A stretch of 64,000 nucleotides of DNA from Streptomyces graminofaciens (lineage in GTDB: Bacteria > Actinomycetota > Actinomycetes > Streptomycetales > Streptomycetaceae). Location: the NCBI RefSeq assembly GCF_030294945.1, contig NZ_AP018448.1:11070501-11134500 (forward strand), written 5' to 3'. Every line of letters begins with the position of its first letter. Positions within the stretch are counted from its first letter, which is position 1. Position numbers and translations under genes: made by a program. The notes beneath the pieces were generated by a model. That model was not told the origin of the DNA. It made no database searches and saw only the letters and a list, made by a program, of their open reading frames with translations. Below, piece after piece: positions 16,274-24,923 of the stretch.

Positions 16274-18709
16274 ATGGACAACGAGCCCGACACGACCATA
16301 GGAGTAAGGGGCGTAGCCGCACCCGACGACTTCGCGGTCGTCATCGACGCCCGCGGAGCCGTCATGGTGTGGAGCGCCGGAGCCGGGCGGCTGCTCGGGT
16401 ACGAGCCGGAGGAAGTGACGGGGCTGCCGGCCGTCGACCTGCTCGCCGGGGAGCTGCCCTACGCCATGCGGCACCACGTGGCCGCCAGGGAGCCGTGGAC
16501 GAGCGATCTGGCGCTGCGGAACCGGCACGGAGACCGTGTCACCGTGCAGCTCCGGGGCACGCCGCTGGTGGACGCGGACGGCAGGAACCACTGGGTCGTC
16601 ACCCCGGCGGCGCTGACGTATTCCTCCCGGCCGACCGACGTGGGGACGGCGGAACTGTGGAACCTCACGCTCGCGCAGCTCCCGCTGCCCGTGGCCGTCT
16701 ACGACAGCGAGGCGCGGTTCGTCACCTGCAACCAGGTGATGAGCCAGGCCATGGGGCTGACGCCGGAGGAGATGAGAGGGCGGACACTGTGGGAGATCTA
16801 TCCCAACCCGCCCCTGGACGAGATCGATCGTCTTCAGCACCAGGTCGTGCGCACCGGAGAGATGATCTTCCGTGAGGAGCAGCCCTTTCGGGCCTCCGGC
16901 GAGGTCCGCGATCACGCGTGGTCTGTGTTCCTCTCCCCGCTGAAGGACCGGGCGGACGCGGTGCTGGGGGTGTCGGCCCTGGTGATCGACATCACCGAGC
17001 AGTACTGGGCCCGTCGCCGCCTGGCGGTGTTGAACGACGCCGGCGTGCGCATCGGCAGCACCCTGGACGTGACCCGGACAGCCGAGGAACTGGCCGAGGT
17101 GGCGGTGACGGGATTCGCCGACTTCGCCACCGTCGACCTGCTGGAATCGGTCGTCCAGGGACACGAGCCGCAACCGATACCCCCCGCCACGCCGGTCGTC
17201 TGCCGCCGTACCGCGCAGCGGTCGGTGCTCCCGGGATGCCCGGAATCCGTGGTCCCGCTGGGCGACACCGACGTCTGCCCTCCCGGCTCACCACAGGCCC
17301 AGGCACTGATCACCGGCCGGGGTAGCTACCACACTGTGGGCGACTCGCTGCTGCGCGAGTGGTCGACGGCCTCCCCGGCCCGTGCCGAGAGCATCAGGCG
17401 ATTGCAGATCCACTCGGTGATGATGGTGCCGCTGAGCGCGCGGGGCGTCACCCTGGGCGTGATGCTCCTCCTGCGGCACCGCACTGCGGATCCCTTCGGC
17501 CAGGACGATCTGACGCTCGCCGAGGAGATCGCCGCCAGGGCGGCGGTGAGTATCGACAACGCCCGCCGCTACACCCGCGAGCACCGGACCGCGCTCACCC
17601 TCCAGCGCAGTCTGCTGCCCGAGCGGCTGACCGGGGCGGAGGCGGTGGACCTCGCCCACCGGTATCTCCCCGCCGGTTCGGGGGACGAGATCGGCGGAGA
17701 CTGGTTCGACGTGATCGCCCTGTCCGGGGGACGGGTCGCGCTGGTGGTCGGCGACGTCGTAGGCCACGGCGTGCACGCCTCGGCCACGATGGGCCGCCTG
17801 CGCACCGCGGTACGGACCCTCGCCGACGCAGATTTCGCCCCCGACGAGCTGCTCACCCGGCTGGACGACCTGGTCGTCCGCCTCGACCGGGAGGAAGGCC
17901 CGGATGTGCGAGGGCAGGCGGAGGGGGCCTCGGGAGAGGTCGGGGCCACGTGCCTCTACGCCGTCTACGACCCCGTCACCGGCCGCTGCGACCTGGCACG
18001 GGCAGGGCACCCGCCGCCCGTCCTGGTGACCTCCGACGGGACGGTGCAAGTACTGGACCTGCCCGCCGGGCCACCGCTCGGCCTGGGTGGACTGCCCTTC
18101 GAGGCCGCCCAGATCGAGATGGGCGAGGGCAGCCTGCTCGCCCTCTACACCGACGGCCTGATCGAAACCCCCGGCCGCGATGTCGACGTCGGACTCGACC
18201 TGCTGTGTGAAGCGCTGCGCCGCCCGGCCGCCGACCTGGAGAAAACCTGCGACGAAGTGCTGCGCAAGGTACTGCCCGAGCCCCCTGCCGACGACATCGT
18301 CCTGCTCCTGGCCCGTACCTCCACGCTCGGCGCGGACCAGGTACACACCTGGCAGCTGCCCATGGATCCCGCGGCCGTCGCCGGGGCCCGCAAGGTGGCG
18401 GCCGAGCAGCTGGACACCTGGGGGCTGGCCGAGCTCGAGTTCGCCACCGAACTGATCGTCAGCGAGCTGGTCACCAACGCCATCCGGTATGGCAACGGCC
18501 CCGTCGAGCTGCGGCTCATCCGCGCCGACGCACTCATCTGCGAAGTCTCCGACGGCAGTAGCACCGCCCCGCACCTGCGGCGGGCCCGCATCTACGACGA
18601 GGGCGGACGCGGACTGCTGCTCGTCGCCCAGGTCGCCGAGCGCTGGGGCAGTCGTCAGACCTCCGTCGGCAAGACGATCTGGGCGGAGCAGCCCCTGCCG
18701 GTTGAGTGA
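16274..18709 (+). CDS. PAS-PAS-GAF-SpoIIE-HATPase partner-switching protein
   Basis: 811-residue PP2C phosphatase fused to an anti-sigma-type kinase domain. Order: PAS (~15-120), PAS (~130-245; LPLPVAVYDSEARFVTCNQV), GAF (~255-430; AVLNDAGVRIGSTLDVTRTA), SpoIIE PP2C (~450-680) with GGDWFDV, VGDVVGHG and YTDGLIE, and a GHKL ATPase at ~690-811 (ELIVSELVTNAIRYGNGP as the N-box, then GGRGLLLVAQVAERWG). Such fusions can both phosphorylate and dephosphorylate an STAS antagonist. The GAF domain has a ~60-residue Pro/Cys-rich insert. It is a paralogue of the protein at 12453. No sigma factor or STAS partner lies nearby. Confidence 0.92.
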   Translation: MDNEPDTTIGVRGVAAPDDFAVVIDARGAVMVWSAGAGRLLGYEPEEVTGLPAVDLLAGELPYAMRHHVAAREPWTSDLALRNRHGDRVTVQLRGTPLVDADGRNHWVVTPAALTYSSRPTDVGTAELWNLTLAQLPLPVAVYDSEARFVTCNQVMSQAMGLTPEEMRGRTLWEIYPNPPLDEIDRLQHQVVRTGEMIFREEQPFRASGEVRDHAWSVFLSPLKDRADAVLGVSALVIDITEQYWARRRLAVLNDAGVRIGSTLDVTRTAEELAEVAVTGFADFATVDLLESVVQGHEPQPIPPATPVVCRRTAQRSVLPGCPESVVPLGDTDVCPPGSPQAQALITGRGSYHTVGDSLLREWSTASPARAESIRRLQIHSVMMVPLSARGVTLGVMLLLRHRTADPFGQDDLTLAEEIAARAAVSIDNARRYTREHRTALTLQRSLLPERLTGAEAVDLAHRYLPAGSGDEIGGDWFDVIALSGGRVALVVGDVVGHGVHASATMGRLRTAVRTLADADFAPDELLTRLDDLVVRLDREEGPDVRGQAEGASGEVGATCLYAVYDPVTGRCDLARAGHPPPVLVTSDGTVQVLDLPAGPPLGLGGLPFEAAQIEMGEGSLLALYTDGLIETPGRDVDVGLDLLCEALRRPAADLEKTCDEVLRKVLPEPPADDIVLLLARTSTLGADQVHTWQLPMDPAAVAGARKVAAEQLDTWGLAELEFATELIVSELVTNAIRYGNGPVELRLIRADALICEVSDGSSTAPHLRRARIYDEGGRGLLLVAQVAERWGSRQTSVGKTIWAEQPLPVE

Positions 18710-18724
18710 GCGTGCGCGCGAGCG

Positions 18725-19156
18725 ATCCCCAACGGCTTCGGCAACACCCAGATGGTCATGTCGGACACCAAGAACAACCTGTTCGAGACGACCAACGTGT
18801 ACAAGGTCGCCGGCAGTGACCAGTACCTGCTGCTCCAGGAGGCCATCAGCAACACGTCGGGCCGACGCTACTTCCGGTCCTTCACCTCCACCAGCCTCAC
18901 CGGTAACTGGACCCCCCACGCCGCCACGGAGAACGAACCCTTCGCCAGCCGCAACAACGTCACCTTCCCGGGCGGCGTCTGGACCGAGGACATCAGTCAC
19001 GGCGAGATGGTCCGCGCCGGCAACGACCAGACCCTGACCATCAATCCGTGCCGACTGCAGTACGTCTACCAGGGCTTGGACCCCAGAGCTGAGGGCGACT
19101 ACATCCGCCTGCCCTGGCGGATGGGCCTGCTCACCCAGACCAACTCCACCTGCTGA
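18725..19156 (+). pseudogene. C-terminal fragment of a GH62 alpha-L-arabinofuranosidase
   Basis: About 143 codons that align with the last third of the GH62 domain of the intact gene at 32551-34587 (shared: [53 protein letters not shown]). Homology begins abruptly at IPNGFGNTQMVMSD, 15 bases after the phosphatase stop. There is no signal peptide, no catalytic first half and no start site, so it is a decayed remnant. It may be a duplication relic of the 32.5-kb gene or of a separate GH62 gene. Confidence 0.88.
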
Positions 19157-19183
19157 CCGCCTGAACCATCGCCGAGGACGACG

Positions 19184-19214
19184 CACCCCGCCGGGGATCC
19201 CACCCGGCGGGGTG
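19184..19214. terminator. Hairpin terminator
   Basis: Perfect 12-bp stem CACCCCGCCGGG / CCCGGCGGGGTG with a 7-base loop, after the GH62 fragment and before the convergent LacI gene. It was probably the terminator of the lost arabinofuranosidase gene. Confidence 0.75.
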
Positions 19215-19344
19215 ACGGCGCGCTGCTTGCCGCGGTGCCTCCGCAGCCGGTGTCACCTGCCGCATCCGGAACTGATCCGAACGAAACCGCATGGCGAGGC
19301 AATGCCCCGCCGATGCGGTCCGGGCCTGCGGTCCGGGCCTGCGG

Positions 19345-20397
19345 TCAGGGTGTGCCGTTCCCCCGCCGTACCGGGCGTCGTGTGGACCGGCGAGGGGTCA
19401 GGACCGGCTGCACGAGCCGATGCCGGTCCACACCGCCGCGGGCGTTGATGAGAGCGATCAGCAGATCGACCGCTTCGTCGCCCACCCGGTCCGGGCGGAG
19501 GCTGAGCGTGGTGACGGGCGGGGTCGTCGTCGCGTAGTCCGAATCCTCACTGATGCACGCCACCAGCAGATCCTGCGGCACCCGAAGCCCGTGGTGCCGG
19601 GCGGCGGCGAGGATGTTGTGACCGGAGTCGGAGTAGACGCCGATGACGGCGTCCGGTCGTGGATCGCGGTTGAGCAGCCGACTGACCGCGTCCCGCTCAG
19701 CGGTGAAGTAGTCGGGCAACGAGGCGTACTCCTCGACGAGGACGGGCAGGTCGCGTTCGGCGCACCAGGACGCGTAGGCGCGTTCGATCAGGTGCGGGTA
19801 TTCGTCGTCGTGCAGTGGCAGGGAGAGCCCGATCCGCCGGGCGCCGGCCTCAGTGAGGTGGTCGAGCATGAGAGACAGGCCCGCGTCGTAGTCGGTGTCG
19901 ACCCACGCGTCGCACCAGTGCGGCTGGGGCGGTCGGCCGTCGCAGACCATGGGGATGCCACGCTCCCGCAGGAGGGAACGCACCGGGTCGTCGGCGCGCG
20001 GATCGACGTGGATGACGCCGTCCATCGGCGTGTTGAGCCACATCCACGGTGACAACGAACTGGGCATCACCATGAGCAGGTAACCGCGCTCATGCGCTGC
20101 GGCGATGCCGCTCAGCGCCAGCTGTGCGTAGTACGGGATCTCGGTGTAGGGGACGGGGAGGTCGCCGTATGTCGTCATGGTCAGACCGAGCACTCCGGTG
20201 CCGCCGCGGGCCAGGGCACGGGCCGTGCTGGCCGGGGCGTAACCGAGTTCGCGTGCCGAGGCGAGCACGCGCTGCCTGGTCGTCTCGGACAGCCGCCCGG
20301 TGCCGTTGAGCGCGTTCGACACCGTGGCCGTGGACACCCCGGCCCGCGCGGCCACGGCATCGAGCGTGGGGCGTTGCCAGACACGCAAGTTTCTCAT
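19345..20397 (-). CDS. LacI-family transcriptional regulator
   Basis: LacI/GalR repressor, ~350 residues. HTH near the N-terminus: LDAVAARAGVSTATVSNALN, with hinge ELGYAPASTARALARGG, then a sugar-binding-protein-like domain (VLGLTMTTYGDLPVPYTEIP, DGVIHVDPRADDP, DAVIGVYSDSGHNI). I chose the ATG at 20397; a GTG two codons upstream is possible. A 6-3-6 inverted repeat (20406-20420) lies immediately upstream, fitting autorepression. It is divergent from the secreted amidohydrolase at 20518, which it may also control. Confidence 0.9.
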   Translation of the reverse strand: MRNLRVWQRPTLDAVAARAGVSTATVSNALNGTGRLSETTRQRVLASARELGYAPASTARALARGGTGVLGLTMTTYGDLPVPYTEIPYYAQLALSGIAAAHERGYLLMVMPSSLSPWMWLNTPMDGVIHVDPRADDPVRSLLRERGIPMVCDGRPPQPHWCDAWVDTDYDAGLSLMLDHLTEAGARRIGLSLPLHDDEYPHLIERAYASWCAERDLPVLVEEYASLPDYFTAERDAVSRLLNRDPRPDAVIGVYSDSGHNILAAARHHGLRVPQDLLVACISEDSDYATTTPPVTTLSLRPDRVGDEAVDLLIALINARGGVDRHRLVQPVLTPRRSTRRPVRRGNGTP

Positions 20398-20405
20398 GTG
20401 CACCC

Positions 20406-20420
20406 CAACAGCGCCTGTTG
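20406..20420. promoter_or_regulatory. Candidate LacI autoregulatory operator
   Basis: CAACAG-CGC-CTGTTG, perfect inverted repeat 9 bases upstream of the LacI start codon. A further CCCCAACAG copy follows at ~20423, matching the left half and its flank, so two overlapping half-site pairs may exist. Confidence 0.55.
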
Positions 20421-20517
20421 CTCCCCAACAGCCCTGTGACGGCTTGTGGTTAAGGCCTTAATCACTCAGCGTACCCGGCGACGGCGGCCGGGACGGCCGC
20501 CGGGTGAGGAGTTTCAG

Positions 20518-22410
20518 ATGCCAGATGTCTTCGACGGCACCTCTGCGGAACCCGTGGGCGGCTCGCTGCAACGGCGGACGTTCCTGGCCGCGGCCGGGGC
20601 GGGCGCCCTCGCCGTGGCCGGTCCCGGTACAGCCGCCCGGGCCGCGACCCGTCGGTCCCCGGTGCGGGTGGCCACCGTGGTGCTGAACGGGCGGGTGTTC
20701 ACCGCGGCCCAGGGCGGCGCGACGGCGCAGGCGGTGGCCGTCGGCAGTGACGGAAGAATTCTCGCGGTTGGCGGAAACGCGGACATACGCCGTCGCATCG
20801 GCCCCCGTACCGTCGTCATCGACGCCGACGGCGGTACGGTCATGCCGGGCATCCAGGACGGGCACATGCACCCGCTCGGGGCGGCCGCGCAGTCCCTGAA
20901 CCCGTCGCTGGGCAATGCGAGCATGACGGTTCCGCAGTTCCGCGCGAGACTCCAGGAGATGCTGGACGCCACGGCGGCGCAGGAACCGGACGGCTGGCTC
21001 CAGGTGACCGACTGGAACCCCGTCGGCCTGCTGCCCTCGGGCACCGTGGCCGACAAGTCGCTGCTCGACTCGCTGAACACCAGACGCCCGATTTACCTGC
21101 AGGGTTCCGATTTCCACAACAGCCTCGCCAACAGCAGGGCACTCGCCCTCGCGGGAGTCGACCGCACCACCCCCGACCCCGCGGGAGGACAGATCGTCCG
21201 CGGCGCCGACGGGGAACCGACCGGTCTGCTGAAGGACGACGCACAAGGGCTCGTTACCCCGGTCATCCCTCCGCCGAGTCCCGACCTGATCCTCGCCGCC
21301 CAGGTCAAGATGGCCGGCGCGCTCCTGGCCGCCGGAATCACGTCCTTCCTCGACGCCGCCGGCGGCGAGGACACCGTCGAGACCTACGCCGACCTCATGG
21401 CCAAGGACCTGCTGCCGCAGCGCATCACCCCCGCGCTGCTGATCGACGCGGAACTCGCCAAGAAGCCCAAGGCGGCGGCCGAGTTCCTGCGCGACGTGCG
21501 CAGGCGGTTCGCCGGACCGGCCAGGCTGCGGCTGACCACGGCCAAGGTGTTCCTCGACGGCGTGATGGAGTTCCCGGCGCAGAGCGCCGCCCTGCTGGAC
21601 CCGTACCTGGACGCCCAGGGCAGGCCGACCGACAACCGTGGTCCTCTCCACGTCAGCGACCGGGACTACCGGGCCCTCGTCCGCGCCTTGGACGCGGACG
21701 GCTGGCAGATGCACGCCCACGCCATCGGCGACCGCGCCGTACGCACGGCTCTGAACGCCTACGAGGCCGTCGCCCGCCCCGGCCGCCGTAGCCGACGGCA
21801 CACCATCACCCACCTCCAACTGGTACACCCCGACGACTACCGGCGCTTCGCCCGCGCCGGAGTGGTGGCCGGCATGCAGTTGCAGTGGGCGCTGCCCTCC
21901 TCGTTCACGAACGACGCGCTGCGGCCCTACGTCGGGCCGGAGCGGTACGCGCGCCTGTACCCGGCCCGCAGCCTGGCCAAGGCGGGGGCCTTGCTGGCCG
22001 GTGGCTCGGACTGGCCGGTCGACCCGCTGCTTCCCTTCACCCAGATCGCCACCGCGATCGACCGCAGCAATCCCGAGGAGAACCAGCCGCCTCTCAACGC
22101 CCGCGAAGGGCTGACCCGGTCCCAGTCGCTGGTCATGCACACCGCGGGCGCGGCGCACCAACTGCATGACGGGAACTCGGGAACCGTTCGGCCGGGCCGA
22201 CGGGCCGATCTGCTCGTCCTCGACCGGGACATCACCAAGGTGCCCGTGAAGGAGATCCGCGCCATCGAGGTCCAATACACCCTGATCTCCGGACGGGTGG
22301 TCCACGAGGCGGCAACGGAAACGGGACGGGCCCGAGCCGAGGCGGCGCAGCGCATGGACGCGCTGGGCGCCGGCCGGGCGTCGGGCGGTTCCTGTTGCCA
22401 AGGTCACTGA
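20518..22410 (+). CDS. Secreted YtcJ-like amidohydrolase (Tat signal)
   Basis: Metal-dependent hydrolase of the amidohydrolase_3/YtcJ family, 630 residues. The N-terminus has a twin-arginine-type signal (LQRRTFLAAAGAGALAVAGP ending AARA), so export is expected. Catalytic-domain motifs: GGTVMPGIQDGHMHPLG with the metal HxH, MHAHAIGDRAVRTAL, HTITHLQLVHPDD, LLAGGSDWPVDPLLP and GTVRPGRRADLLVLD. The ATG at 20518 has GAGGAG upstream; the longer frame to 20446 would disrupt the signal position. Family members hydrolyse formamide- or amide-type substrates; the one here is unknown. It is divergent from a LacI regulator. Confidence 0.9.
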   Translation: MPDVFDGTSAEPVGGSLQRRTFLAAAGAGALAVAGPGTAARAATRRSPVRVATVVLNGRVFTAAQGGATAQAVAVGSDGRILAVGGNADIRRRIGPRTVVIDADGGTVMPGIQDGHMHPLGAAAQSLNPSLGNASMTVPQFRARLQEMLDATAAQEPDGWLQVTDWNPVGLLPSGTVADKSLLDSLNTRRPIYLQGSDFHNSLANSRALALAGVDRTTPDPAGGQIVRGADGEPTGLLKDDAQGLVTPVIPPPSPDLILAAQVKMAGALLAAGITSFLDAAGGEDTVETYADLMAKDLLPQRITPALLIDAELAKKPKAAAEFLRDVRRRFAGPARLRLTTAKVFLDGVMEFPAQSAALLDPYLDAQGRPTDNRGPLHVSDRDYRALVRALDADGWQMHAHAIGDRAVRTALNAYEAVARPGRRSRRHTITHLQLVHPDDYRRFARAGVVAGMQLQWALPSSFTNDALRPYVGPERYARLYPARSLAKAGALLAGGSDWPVDPLLPFTQIATAIDRSNPEENQPPLNAREGLTRSQSLVMHTAGAAHQLHDGNSGTVRPGRRADLLVLDRDITKVPVKEIRAIEVQYTLISGRVVHEAATETGRARAEAAQRMDALGAGRASGGSCCQGH

Positions 22411-22731
22411 CCCGCGCATCGCGTCGGCGTCTTCGGCGCGTAGGCTGCCGACCCGCTGGGTCCGGCTGTCTGCGGGGTTCACGAGGGTGAAGTCGAGGAA
22501 ACGAGAGGGCGCCCCGCGAAGTGATCGCAGGGCACCCCATGAGGCACGTGCGGTCTGTTCGACCAGCGTGCCGATCGCGGAACAAGAACAGTCGAGGCCA
22601 AGTAGGGTCAACTTCTCGCCATGTTCCGTACTCTTGCCCCGCCCAGGGGCCGTATCAGATCGGGACGCCCGGGTCCCCGCGACCTCGCGGGCACCGGGCG
22701 CCAGTGCGTCACATGGACAAGAGGGGAAACG
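22411..22731. other. Intergenic, transposase scrap, no gene
   Basis: 320 bases between the amidohydrolase and the membrane flavoprotein. Apart from the short IS30-like fragment (22548-22608) nothing recognisable is present; the last part must hold the promoter of the gene at 22732. Confidence 0.5.
22548..22608 (-). mobile_element. Short IS30-family transposase remnant
   Basis: Twenty codons read LLGLDCSCSAIGTLVEQTAR. This resembles the conserved IS30 catalytic-domain stretch (D..(R)SAIGTLVERTTRF) that contains one of the DDE acids. Both flanks have diverged. The assignment rests on a very short match. Confidence 0.5.
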
Positions 22732-24069
22732 GTGGAGGCGACAAGTACACAGGTGGGACGGGGCACCATACCTCCGGTCGTCGCGGCGCGGTGGGCGCTG
22801 TGGACGTTTGTCATCGTCAACTTGGTGATCGTCGAGGTCTTGTTCCTCACCGCCGGGACCGGCAAGAACGGGGTGCTCACGGTCGCCAAGTTCTTCGGCC
22901 TGCACGCCGCCGTGCTGATGCTGTTCCAATTGCTGCTGGTGGCCCGGCTGCCGTGGCTCGACCGCCGTATCGGCATGGACCGGTTGACGGTGTGGCACCG
23001 GTGGGTCGGCTTCACCCTGCTGTGGACCCTCCTCACCCACGCCGTGCTGGTGGTGCTGGGCTACGCGAGGCTCGATGACGCGTCGATGACGAAGACGTTC
23101 TTCGCGCTGGCCGGAGTGCCGGCCTCTCTGCTCGGGATGCTGGCCGCGGCGATCGTCGTCGTGGTCGCCGCGGTCTCCGCCCGACAGGTGAGGCGGCGGC
23201 TGCGGTACGAGACGTGGCACGGCGTGCACCTGCTGCTGTACCTCGCGTTGGGGCTGGCGTTCGTCCACCAGTTGCAGGAGACCACGACCTTCAGCTCCTC
23301 CGCGCCCGCGATGATCTACTGGTGGGCCCTGTGGCTGTTCGCGTTCGGTGCCCTGGTCACGGGGCGGATCGTGATGCCTCTGTGGCGCAACGCCTATCAC
23401 CGGTTCGAGGTCACGGCGGTGGTGCCGGAGTCGGACGACGTGGTGTCGGTGCATGTCACCGGCCGCCACCTCGACAGGCTGCCGGCCAGGGCGGGTCAGT
23501 TCTGCATCTGGCGGTTCCCCGGGCACAACCACTGGTGGCTGGCCAATCCGTTCTCGCTGTCGGCGGCACCCGACGGCCGCACGTTGCGCCTGACGGCCAA
23601 GGCGGTCGGCAGCACCAGCGCCGGTCTGCGGCACGTCCCGGTCGGGAGCCGCGCGTTCGTCGAAGGACCGTACGGGGCGTTCACCTCACTGCATCGCACG
23701 CGGCCCGGCGCACTGCTGATCGCCGGAGGAGTGGGGATCACGCCGGTTCGAGCCCTGCTGGAGGAGGAACCGGCCGGCGACGTCGTCGTGCTCTACCGGG
23801 TGCGCAGCGAGGACGACGCCGTGCTGGTCGACGAGGTACGAACTCTGGTCGCGGACCTCGGTGGGCGGCTGCACCTGGTCACCGGCCGCACGGGGGAGGG
23901 CAGCCCGCCGTTCGAGCCGGAGAGTCTCCGTGCTCTGGTTCCCGACATCACCGAACGCGACGTGTACGTTTGTGGCCCGCCCGCGATGACCTCGGCCGTA
24001 CTCAGTGGCCTACGCGGCCTGAGAGTTCCCCGTCGGCAAGTGCACGCCGAGCGGTTCGGTCTGGCCTGA
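22732..24069 (+). CDS. Ferric-reductase-type membrane flavocytochrome
   Basis: Transmembrane electron-transfer protein, 445 residues. About five to six hydrophobic helices (residues ~15-225) form a ferric reductase-like heme domain with His-containing helices (LTVWHRWVGFTLLW, THAVLV, ETWHGVHLLLYL, FVHQLQ). Then come an FAD-binding barrel (GQFCIWRFPG, NPFSLSAAPDG) and an NAD-binding module (LLIAGGVGITPVRALLEEEP, VYVCGPPAMTSAV). It would move electrons from NAD(P)H across the membrane to ferric iron or another acceptor. The GTG at 22732 follows AGAGGGG. Such genes often pair with an FMN-binding-domain gene, which is absent here. Confidence 0.88.
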   Translation: MEATSTQVGRGTIPPVVAARWALWTFVIVNLVIVEVLFLTAGTGKNGVLTVAKFFGLHAAVLMLFQLLLVARLPWLDRRIGMDRLTVWHRWVGFTLLWTLLTHAVLVVLGYARLDDASMTKTFFALAGVPASLLGMLAAAIVVVVAAVSARQVRRRLRYETWHGVHLLLYLALGLAFVHQLQETTTFSSSAPAMIYWWALWLFAFGALVTGRIVMPLWRNAYHRFEVTAVVPESDDVVSVHVTGRHLDRLPARAGQFCIWRFPGHNHWWLANPFSLSAAPDGRTLRLTAKAVGSTSAGLRHVPVGSRAFVEGPYGAFTSLHRTRPGALLIAGGVGITPVRALLEEEPAGDVVVLYRVRSEDDAVLVDEVRTLVADLGGRLHLVTGRTGEGSPPFEPESLRALVPDITERDVYVCGPPAMTSAVLSGLRGLRVPRRQVHAERFGLA

Positions 24070-24071
24070 CG

Positions 24072-24113
24072 GCGCTGAGGCTCCGGTGGGCGCGCCCACC
24101 GGAGCCTCAGCGC
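24072..24113. terminator. 42-bp perfect palindrome, terminator of the flavocytochrome gene
   Basis: Two perfect 21-bp arms with no spacer, starting 3 bases after the flavocytochrome stop codon. Its right end is the exact point where the opposing acyl-CoA synthetase loses homology, so it also marks a rearrangement junction. Confidence 0.8.
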
Positions 24114-24892
24114 AGAGTTGGTGGCGCCGAGATAGATGCCCGGCGTGAGGAAACAGTGCAGTTGCGCGCAGTGGAAGAGCGGCAGGGCGTGCACCTCGAT
24201 GTCGTCCCCGCTCATCTCGCCGTCGACCGCACAGGTGACGTACTGGGCGATCAGGCTGCGGGCGGAGAGCATCGCTCCCTTGGGACGGGACTCGGTGCCG
24301 CTGGTGTAGATCAGCTGCGCCAGGTCGTCCTCCGCGACGAAGACATCCTGAGGCGTCGCATCGTCGTACGCCATCCAGTCCGCGACGGATTCCCATGCGC
24401 CCGGCGCACGCGTCCCGCCGGGCGCGTCGGGCACGTCGGGCGCGTCGGCGGCGATCACGCCGCGGAGCGCGACGGTGTCCGCGAGAGCTCCGTGTTCGAG
24501 GGCCACTCGGGCCACGGGCAGGAGGGCGTCCTCGACGATGAGTCCGATGGCGCCCGAGTGGTCGAGAATGTAGGTGGCTTCCTCGCCGGTCAGCATGAAG
24601 TTGATGGGTACGGACACCGCGCCCAGCCGGGCGAGGGCGAAGTAGAGGACCACGTAGGCGTGGTTGTTGTGGCTGAACAGGGCTATGCGGTCGCGCCCCG
24701 GCCGACACCGCGGGCGGCCAGGCCGTTTGCGGTGCGGTTGACGGTGTCGTCCAACTCGGCGTAGCTCTGCCGGAGTTCGTGGTGGACGATCGCGGTCCTG
24801 TCCGGCACGCGGGCAGCCGATCGGCGCAGCAGGTCTCCGATCGAGGCGCTTCTGACCCGGGCGATCCGCTGGGACAGTTCGTCGCTGAACAT
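24114..24892 (-). pseudogene. AMP-dependent acyl-CoA synthetase, truncated and frameshifted
   Basis: ANL-superfamily ligase (acid + ATP + CoA to acyl-CoA). The start MFSDELSQRIARVRSASIGD has GAGGAG ahead. The reading frame breaks near 24690, just after LAARGVGRG; the other frame continues RIALFSHNNHAYVVLYFALA, RLGAVSVPINFMLTGEEA, the AMP-binding P-loop LIYTSGTESRPKGAML, and LPLFHCAQLHCFL. A one-base deletion explains the break. Sequence stops at PGIYLGATNS against the palindrome 24072-24113, so roughly the last half (with the A8 hinge and C-terminal lobe) is missing. It was probably co-transcribed with the hydroxylase remnant upstream as part of an aromatic-acid pathway. Confidence 0.88.
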
Positions 24893-24923
24893 GTCGCTCC
24901 TCACAAGGCTGGTGCCGTGGACG

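Noticed and set aside
20458..23634. A 1058-codon open frame on the minus strand
   Set aside because: It runs antisense to the amidohydrolase and flavocytochrome genes, is rich in Arg/Gly/Pro/His, and shows no domain. High GC leaves antisense frames open. Only the short IS30-like stretch inside it was kept.
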